Origin: CAYGBM01 sp964348225
GTDB taxonomy: Bacteria; Patescibacteriota; Minisyncoccia; Minisyncoccales; CG1-02-41-26
Length of the DNA stretch: 16,007 nt
Direction of reading: 5' to 3'
Assembly (NCBI GenBank): GCA_964348225.1
Contig: CAYGBM010000049.1
Location: forward strand, 1-16,007
A program made the position numbers and the translations under genes. Positions 10,469 to 16,007 of the stretch are shown here, in pieces (position 1 is the first letter of the stretch; each line of letters opens with the position of its first letter). The notes beneath the pieces were generated by a model. The model saw only the letters and a program-made list of their open reading frames with translations, was not told the origin of the DNA and made no database searches.

Positions 10469-11635
10469 ATGATGCTAAAAAACAAAATACGTTTAATAAT
10501 AGGTATAGTATTGTTGTCTGTTCTTTGTGTTTCGGGAGTCTTGGCTGCTGACTTTAGAACAGATAAAAGGGGAGGAAGCGTAACTGTGAACCAAGATGAA
10601 TCGCTAAGTAATTTGTACACTGGTGGTAATATAGTTTTGATTAACAGCAATATTGGTAAAGACCTGCTTGTTGGTGGCAGAGCAATCACGGTGAATGGAG
10701 ATGTTGAAGATGACCTTTGGGCAGTGGGGCAGTCAGTGATGGTTAACGGAAGTGTTGGGGGCAGTTTGCGGGTTGGCGGCAGCGATATAATGATAAGCGG
10801 GCCAGTTAAGGAGGATGTGATTGCTGGTGGAAGTACTGTTACAATAGCAGATACATCTTTAGTTGGTGGCGATTTATTTATTGCTGGAGGAACCATATTA
10901 ATTAATGGTCCTGTCAGTGGTGACGTTCGTTTTGCTGGTGGTGAAGTAATTATCAATAGTAAGCTTGAAGGTAACGTAAGGGGCGAAGCTAGCGGGAGAT
11001 TAGTACTTGGTAGCCAGGCTGAAGTTGTTGGTAATTTAAAGTACACTTCTCCAAAAGAGTTAGAGATAGAAGAAGGAGGTAAGGTTTTAAGCGAAATTGA
11101 TTTTACACTTAAAGAAGCTAAACCAAAAAGACAAAAAAGATTTCTTGGCTTTGGTAGAATGATTGGCATTTTTACATTAAAGTTTTTAATAAAGATTATT
11201 TCTCTTATGGTAGCTGGAATTGTTTTGGTATATCTTTTAAGGAGAAATGTTAAGGTAATAATTGAAAAGAGTCTAACTAGTTTTTGGAGCAACCTTGGCA
11301 TCGGCTTTGCGGCCCTTATTGCAACACCAATAGCCTGCATTATTTTACTAGCTACTGTAATAGGTATGTGGCTTGCTGGCTTGGTTTTTTCAGCTTACAT
11401 CTTTATGGTTATGTTAGCTTCCCTTTTAGCAAGTATTTCTTTTGGAGCTTGGTTCCTCAAAGTGGTAAGAAAAACAAAAGACTACAAAATTGATTGGCTA
11501 ACAGTGGTTGTTGGTGTAATTGTTTTAAATATTATAGCTTTGATACCGTTTGTTGGCTGGCTCATCTGGCTTGCCTTTATGTTAATTGGTTTGGGTGTTT
11601 TTTACCGCCTAGCATGGCGTAGAATAAGGAAATAA
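10469..11635 (+). CDS. Secreted bactofilin-like beta-helix protein with C-terminal membrane domain
   Basis: This 388-residue protein starts with a signal peptide or membrane anchor (basic KNKIR, hydrophobic core 9-25, possible cleavage after VLA at 26). Residues 35-205 are built of short repeats of the type VxVNGxVxxDhxxxGxxVxIxG, the right-handed beta-helix of polymer-forming bactofilin-like proteins. After a basic linker (EAKPKRQKRF, 216-225), residues 229-256, about 275-330 and 343-382 form four to five membrane helices. The combination of an exported beta-helix and a membrane domain is seen in proteins of unknown role in the cell envelope; I infer a structural or scaffold part outside the membrane. 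ATG 10469 and ATG 10472 are both possible. A terminator follows at 11666. A 295-codon antisense frame opposite the repeats is an artefact. Confidence 0.85.
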   Translation: MMLKNKIRLIIGIVLLSVLCVSGVLAADFRTDKRGGSVTVNQDESLSNLYTGGNIVLINSNIGKDLLVGGRAITVNGDVEDDLWAVGQSVMVNGSVGGSLRVGGSDIMISGPVKEDVIAGGSTVTIADTSLVGGDLFIAGGTILINGPVSGDVRFAGGEVIINSKLEGNVRGEASGRLVLGSQAEVVGNLKYTSPKELEIEEGGKVLSEIDFTLKEAKPKRQKRFLGFGRMIGIFTLKFLIKIISLMVAGIVLVYLLRRNVKVIIEKSLTSFWSNLGIGFAALIATPIACIILLATVIGMWLAGLVFSAYIFMVMLASLLASISFGAWFLKVVRKTKDYKIDWLTVVVGVIVLNIIALIPFVGWLIWLAFMLIGLGVFYRLAWRRIRK

Positions 11636-11665
11636 CGGTTTTTGTAAGTGTTGCAAGATAAAATC

Positions 11666-11693
11666 CCCTGTCTTTGAGGCAGGGAATTTTTTT
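11666..11693 (+). terminator. Rho-independent terminator after the bactofilin-like gene
   Basis: CCCTG (11666-11670) pairs with CAGGG (11680-11684), extended inward by three pairs including one G-U, and is followed by AA and seven T (11687-11693). It lies 30 bases after the stop codon. Confidence 0.85.
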
Positions 11694-11709
11694 ATACAAT
11701 AAGAAAAAA

Positions 11710-11728
11710 TTTGTGAGTTCTTCACAAA
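11710..11728. promoter_or_regulatory. Inverted repeat TTTGTGA-N5-TCACAAA
   Basis: This perfect 7-bp inverted repeat is centred about 66 bases upstream of the expected transcription start of the giant gene. It resembles a CRP/FNR-type half-site pair but has five instead of six central bases. It could be an activator site or simply a hairpin. Confidence 0.3.
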
Positions 11729-11769
11729 CTCTGTGTATTAAACATTGTGTGTTCTTGCATTTCTTTTTG

Positions 11770-11778
11770 TGATAAAAT
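11770..11778 (+). promoter_or_regulatory. Extended -10 promoter of the giant surface-protein gene
   Basis: TG-A-TAAAAT lies at 11770-11778. TTGCAT at 11755-11760 is only 12 bases upstream, so this is best read as an extended -10 promoter without a normal -35 box. Transcription would start near 11785 and include the palindrome at 11800-11831 in the mRNA. Confidence 0.5.
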
Positions 11779-11799
11779 AAGGGAATAAACTATTTAATG

Positions 11800-11831
11800 C
11801 TTAACCAATTATTAATTAATAATTGGTTAAG
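11800..11831. promoter_or_regulatory. Perfect 32-bp palindrome in the mRNA leader
   Basis: The half-site CTTAACCAATTATTAA is followed directly by its exact complement TTAATAATTGGTTAAG, with no spacer. It lies between the -10 box and the ATG at 11842. As DNA it could be a large operator; as RNA it would fold into a hairpin of about 14 bp ending 10 bases before the start codon, which could protect the long mRNA or modulate initiation. Confidence 0.65.
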
Positions 11832-11841
11832 AGTATTATAT

Positions 11842-14800
11842 ATGAAAAAACAAAAAAAGTTTTTAATATCTTTTTTAATCGTTATTTTCACAATTAACGG
11901 TCTATCGTTTATCTCACCAGTAAAGGTCAGAGCAAGCAATGTTCCACCTTCCACCGTCACTGACCTAGCAGCTTTCAATGTAGGTGTTGACAGTATTGAC
12001 CTTTCCTGGACTGCCCCTTCAGATGACAGTATGGATGGCAAAGCCTATTATTATGACCTTCGTTATGACACAGCCTATTTCACTGAAGCCACTTGGCTAT
12101 CGGGTACTCAGGTTGAAGGAACACCCATACCTGCTTCTCCAGGAACATACCAGAATATGCTTGTTGGTAGTCTTATGTCCAACACTACCTATTACTTTGC
12201 AATAAAAAGCGTGGATCAAGAGGGTAATGTCTCTGGTTTGTCAAATATTACCCAAGCAACAACTTTAGCTTCAGATGGAACTCCTTCTGATGGGGATATA
12301 ACACCTCCCCCTACTTATTCTTCGGTTTCTGGAAAAATTACAGACTATAACAACCAATCAGTAAGCGGGGCTTTTATAGATTTACATAATGTTGATTACA
12401 CTGTGTCTAGAGGAGCAATGAGTGATTCTGAAGGGAATTACTATATTAGCGGTATTGAAGCAGGCACTTATACCATGGAGGTTTATCCACCTGATGGATC
12501 AACTGGCTTGGTAAAACCTCCTTCAGTTGATATTACCTTAATGGAAGGAGAGTCTCTCGGGCAAGATTTCCAGTTTTCAGAAGCGATGAAAACCATTAAG
12601 GGAGTTGTCGCTTTGTCTGATGGAACAGCAATAACTGATGCTATGGTCGAGGTCTATAAAAATGGAACGGATAGCTCTCGAGTTTCTACTGACAGCAGTG
12701 GTAATTATGTATTAAAGGTTGCTGGTGGAACCTGGTGGGTTTATGTTCACCCTCAAAATCCTGACACAGCTGATTGGTTTTATGATAAACCATCAGATCA
12801 GGTGACTTTTGCTCAAGACCAGACTTCAGAGGAGCGAGTTATAAACTTCACTGTTTCTTCAAAGACTGTCTTGCCAACCAAAGCTGGCATAACTGGCAAA
12901 ATTACAGATTATGCAGGCGGGCCCATTAAAGATGTTTGGGTTGATGTTCATACCCTTGACTTTTCTTTTCAACGGGGCTCCTCTACCAACCTTGAAGGTG
13001 AATACCTTATTACTGACTTGGAGCCTGGAACTTACATGGTTGAAGTTTTCCTTCCCCCAGAATTAATGGGGTTGATTATGCCATCGCCTTTTGAGGTTAG
13101 TTTGCCAGCGGGCGAGACTCTTACTAAAAACATTGAACTTCTGCAAGCCACGAAAACCATTACTGGAAGAGTAACTTACAGCAGTGGTATTCCTGTTGCT
13201 GACGCTATGGTAAATGTTTTTAAAGAGTATTCTCCTGGCTGGGCAGAAACATCGGTTGATAGTGAGGGTTATTACACCTTAAAGATAGGAGGGGGAAGCT
13301 GGATGTTAATGGTGCATCCTAAAGATCCTATGGCAGCTGACTGGTATTATACCGAACCTCCCATAAGAGTAACTTTTGCTGACGACCAGATCCAAGAAAA
13401 AGAAGTTGTAAATATTACAATCACGAAAACAGATGCTGCAGTAAAAGGTATAATTTTAAATCCAGACGGCTCTATTCCTGTTCCCTATACAGTAAGGGTT
13501 CATTTAAGCGGTGCTTTTGGTCCTGGGGGTGAGGGAGACTTAATGGCAGATGGCAGTTTTTACATTCCTGTGGCTGCTGGCAACTATACCCTTTTTGTAT
13601 TTTGCGAAGACCCTGCTTTGACTGCTCCAGAAACCGATCCCTTCTCTGTGGCTTCAGGTGAGATACTAGATGTGGGAGCAATATATTTAATCAAAAAAGC
13701 CGAGCACATCAAAGGAAAGGTAACTGACCCAGAAGGCAAGGGCGTCAGCAACGTTGCTGTAGAAGCTTTTCGGCCTGAGGGCAGGGGCTTTAACAGGACA
13801 ATCACTGATGCCTTTGGTAATTATGATATTTTTGTTACTGAAGGTGAATGGATGATAACAGTTATCCCTCCTTTTGACAGCAACTATGCTTATTCAGAGC
13901 CTCCTCAGAAGGTTGCTGTTGGGACTGGTGAGACAGTTTACAAGAATTTTACTTTAGTCTTGGCAGATGCCACTATTTCTGGAGTGGTAAAAGATGCAAG
14001 CGGCAATGTTTTAAGTGATGTCTATGGTTGGGCATTTGTAGAAAAAGAGACGCTAGATACAGAGATGATGGGTCCAGAACCCATGATGGTAGGACCGAGT
14101 TTTGGAGGGCCAATTGACCGGGGAACCTTCAGCTTTAATGTGCCAGCTGGCACTTATCAGGTGGGGATCCATCTACCACCTGAAATAGAATATACCCCAG
14201 GACCTTTTTTACCAGTTACAGTGGCTTCAGGGGAGACCGCAAACGTAACAATAAAAGTAAAATCAAAGGACGCAACTATTAGGGGATTTATCAAAGACAG
14301 CACAGGCAAGGTTCTTACTGGATTAATGGTGCATGTCTTTGTTTCAGGCGAGGGTGGTCTTTATCAAGAAGGGCTTGTTGATACTTTAAGTGGCGAATAT
14401 GTCATTAATGTTGCAGCTGGTCAATGGTACTTAGGCTTTCATATTGACCCAGCCTCTGGCTATATGACACCACCCCCGCCCAAAGAAGCTATTACTATTG
14501 TAGCTGGTCAGACAATTACAAAGAACATTGTGCTTGTTAAAGGAGATTCTATTATTTCTGGCAGGGTAACTGATGCTGCCAGCAAGCCCTTACCTCATGT
14601 TTGGGTGTCAGCTGATACGCGAAGTTTTTCTGAGGGACCCCCTGAAGATCTCTCTGTCTCCTTCTTTGGAGCAGGAACTGAAACAGGTTCAGAGGGCAAG
14701 TTTAAATTTGTTCTGCCTCAGGGAACATACTACATTCATGCTTTTTTACCCCCAGAATTGGGCTTAATTAATCCTGAAGAACAAAAAGTTATTGTTTCTC

Positions 14801-16007
14801 CAGACAAACCCGCATTTGTTAACCTGGTTTTCCGAAAACGAGACAGCGAGATTTCAGGCAAGGTATATTTAAATGAGGTGGGAACCAGCGCCTTTGTTTG
14901 GGCTTGGTCAAATGAGGGAGGCTTTGCTGAAACAAAAGCTGATTCTACTGGAAGCTATAAGCTGAATGTAGTAAAGGATGATGTCTGGCATATTGGAGCA
15001 GCCAAGGAAACAGGTACAGAGCCTTACAGGAGCGATGAGATAATTGTAGATATGACGGATAAGACTCATTTCACCCAAGACCTATTTTTGAAAAAAATAA
15101 TCATTGATATTCCTGAGTCTGTTTCAGTCACCACTGACGCTGCAACCCCAAGGGCAGTTTCTGTTGCTGGTGGAGCTAGTGTTTCTATCCCAGCAAATGC
15201 TATAGCCACCGAAGGTAGTGTTACAGTAACAATTGACCCTGAAATAGAACTGCCATCTCAAGGGATTTCCAAGGTGGTTGGAGTAGGATATGACATAGAA
15301 GCAAGAGATGATAAGGGACAGGTCGTTGAAAGTTTCAATATGAACGTTACCGTCAGCCTGCCTTACAAAGACGAACAATTAGTTGAGGCGAAAGTAAGTG
15401 CTGATGATTTATCTATGGCTTTTTGGGATGAGACGTCAGCTCTTTGGCGTTCCTTAGAAAATTCAGTGGTAAATAAAACTAACCGTTTGGTAACAGCAAG
15501 CACTAATCACTTTACTCGTTTTGCAATAGTTGCCCCAGCCGATGTAGTGCCCCCAAGCTCTCCCTCTAATGTTTCTGTGATGCTTGCTGCAGCCAACACT
15601 TTAAGAATTAGCTGGGAAAACCCAATCAGTGATTTTCACCACGCGAAAATTTATCGTTCGGTTCAGGAAGGAGATTTAGGCAAAATCGTTTTTAACGATG
15701 TCTTTACAACTTCACAAAAAGACAGTGGGCTTGAGAAAGGAGAGGAGTACTTCTACACAGTGAGGGCAGTTGATCCAGCAGGTAATGAATCCACCAATAC
15801 CGACCAGGTTTCAGCAACGATTACAGATTTCTTGGGAGAGGAAGTTATTGAACCAGGGCCCGAACCAGAGCTGAAAGGACAGCTTACCAGAAACCTTAAA
15901 ATCGGCATGAGGGGCGATGACGTAAAAATATTGCAGCAGTTCCTTATTACTGAGGGTGTTTACCCTGAAGCCTTAGTAACAGGATATTTCGGCCCTCTAA
16001 CCTTTGC
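11842..16007 (+). CDS. Giant secreted multidomain surface protein (3' end outside window)
   Basis: The frame is open from ATG 11842 to the window edge, at least 1388 residues. A signal peptide (MKKQKKFLISFLIVIFTING, to about residue 31) is followed by an FN3 domain (33-141). About ten carboxypeptidase-regulatory-like beta-sandwich repeats of 85-100 residues begin near 162, 249, 348, 436, 531, 620, 709, 810, 902 and 1001. Each opens with I.G.V.D..G..h..h.V and contains a G.Y...h..G.W/Y..... core. A ZU5-like region (about 1087-1230, with GGASVSIPANAI and later TNHFTRFAIV), a second FN3 domain (1234-1330) and a peptidoglycan-binding domain (1348 on, LKIGMRGDDVKILQQFL) follow. I infer a wall-attached adhesin or surface-layer component. 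An upstream palindrome lies in its leader. Confidence 0.92.
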   Translation, partial: MKKQKKFLISFLIVIFTINGLSFISPVKVRASNVPPSTVTDLAAFNVGVDSIDLSWTAPSDDSMDGKAYYYDLRYDTAYFTEATWLSGTQVEGTPIPASPGTYQNMLVGSLMSNTTYYFAIKSVDQEGNVSGLSNITQATTLASDGTPSDGDITPPPTYSSVSGKITDYNNQSVSGAFIDLHNVDYTVSRGAMSDSEGNYYISGIEAGTYTMEVYPPDGSTGLVKPPSVDITLMEGESLGQDFQFSEAMKTIKGVVALSDGTAITDAMVEVYKNGTDSSRVSTDSSGNYVLKVAGGTWWVYVHPQNPDTADWFYDKPSDQVTFAQDQTSEERVINFTVSSKTVLPTKAGITGKITDYAGGPIKDVWVDVHTLDFSFQRGSSTNLEGEYLITDLEPGTYMVEVFLPPELMGLIMPSPFEVSLPAGETLTKNIELLQATKTITGRVTYSSGIPVADAMVNVFKEYSPGWAETSVDSEGYYTLKIGGGSWMLMVHPKDPMAADWYYTEPPIRVTFADDQIQEKEVVNITITKTDAAVKGIILNPDGSIPVPYTVRVHLSGAFGPGGEGDLMADGSFYIPVAAGNYTLFVFCEDPALTAPETDPFSVASGEILDVGAIYLIKKAEHIKGKVTDPEGKGVSNVAVEAFRPEGRGFNRTITDAFGNYDIFVTEGEWMITVIPPFDSNYAYSEPPQKVAVGTGETVYKNFTLVLADATISGVVKDASGNVLSDVYGWAFVEKETLDTEMMGPEPMMVGPSFGGPIDRGTFSFNVPAGTYQVGIHLPPEIEYTPGPFLPVTVASGETANVTIKVKSKDATIRGFIKDSTGKVLTGLMVHVFVSGEGGLYQEGLVDTLSGEYVINVAAGQWYLGFHIDPASGYMTPPPPKEAITIVAGQTITKNIVLVKGDSIISGRVTDAASKPLPHVWVSADTRSFSEGPPEDLSVSFFGAGTETGSEGKFKFVLPQGTYYIHAFLPPELGLINPEEQKVIVSPDKPAFVNLVFRKRDSEISGKVYLNEVGTSAFVWAWSNEGGFAETKADSTGSYKLNVVKDDVWHIGAAKETGTEPYRSDEIIVDMTDKTHFTQDLFLKKIIIDIPESVSVTTDAATPRAVSVAGGASVSIPANAIATEGSVTVTIDPEIELPSQGISKVVGVGYDIEARDDKGQVVESFNMNVTVSLPYKDEQLVEAKVSADDLSMAFWDETSALWRSLENSVVNKTNRLVTASTNHFTRFAIVAPADVVPPSSPSNVSVMLAAANTLRISWENPISDFHHAKIYRSVQEGDLGKIVFNDVFTTSQKDSGLEKGEEYFYTVRAVDPAGNESTNTDQVSATITDFLGEEVIEPGPEPELKGQLTRNLKIGMRGDDVKILQQFLITEGVYPEALVTGYFGPLTF

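Noticed and set aside
10453..11340. A 295-codon minus-strand open frame
   Set aside because: It lies entirely opposite the bactofilin-like repeats. Its Pro/Ser/Thr/Leu/Ile-rich, repetitive translation is the antisense image of the V-N-G repeat codons. The plus-strand protein has a signal peptide, beta-helix repeats and membrane helices.
11712..11726. CRP-type site TGTGA-N5-TCACA
   Set aside because: The CRP consensus has six central bases. With five, and no sign of a CRP-family regulator in the window, a specific assignment is not justified; it is kept only as an inverted repeat.

Overview
The window looks like a chromosomal segment of a low-GC bacterium, most likely a member of the Candidate Phyla Radiation (Patescibacteria, Parcubacteria-like). 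This rests on several signs. Intergenic DNA is AT-rich, and promoters are mainly extended -10 boxes (TGnTATAAT or TGnTAAAAT). Many genes lack a Shine-Dalgarno sequence, and two starts look leaderless. Very small conserved-looking proteins are present, and a giant secreted protein ends in a peptidoglycan-binding domain. The standard genetic code fits all the long genes. The phylum is inferred from style, not from a marker gene.

Layout. Positions 1-260 hold the C-terminal tail of an rve-type transposase and a small convergent ORF. Positions 469-1456 hold a two-gene unit that reads as a Panacea (SocA-like) antitoxin with a RelE-like toxin candidate. Positions 1500-2540 hold two small minus-strand genes of unknown function, one with an in-frame TGA at codon 5, bracketed by a 28-bp direct repeat. 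Positions 2550-4600 hold a coiled-coil protein, a GT4-type glycosyltransferase and a 44-aa basic protein. Positions 4800-6308 hold a doubtful membrane ORF crossed by a strong terminator, then a V4R-like sensor protein and a PAS/coiled-coil protein. Three intergenic spaces share a repeat that combines a TCCCCT...AGGGGA terminator hairpin with, in most cases, a promoter directly after it.

The most unusual part is 6326-8743. A strong promoter overlaps a perfect 20-bp palindrome. It leads into a 22-codon reading frame containing His-His-Asp-His and then into two mutually exclusive RNA pairings, one of which is an intrinsic terminator. Downstream lie two translationally coupled genes that are clearly GC-richer than their surroundings and have textbook AGGAGG ribosome binding sites. 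The first encodes a radical SAM/SPASM enzyme with every cysteine motif. The second encodes a protein with the same SPASM-type cysteine pattern but no radical SAM CX3CX2C motif. A PLP-dependent aminotransferase of ordinary composition follows. The short peptide could be a transcription-attenuation leader or a PqqA-sized substrate of the SPASM pair; the sequence alone does not decide.

Positions 10210-16007 hold a cell-envelope block: a 59-aa two-helix membrane protein, a secreted bactofilin-like beta-helix fused to a multi-pass membrane region, and a giant secreted protein running off the window. That protein has an FN3 domain, about ten carboxypeptidase-regulatory-like repeats, a ZU5-like region, a second FN3 domain and a peptidoglycan-binding domain. 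Its mRNA leader carries a perfect 32-bp palindrome. No tRNA, rRNA or CRISPR array was recognised.
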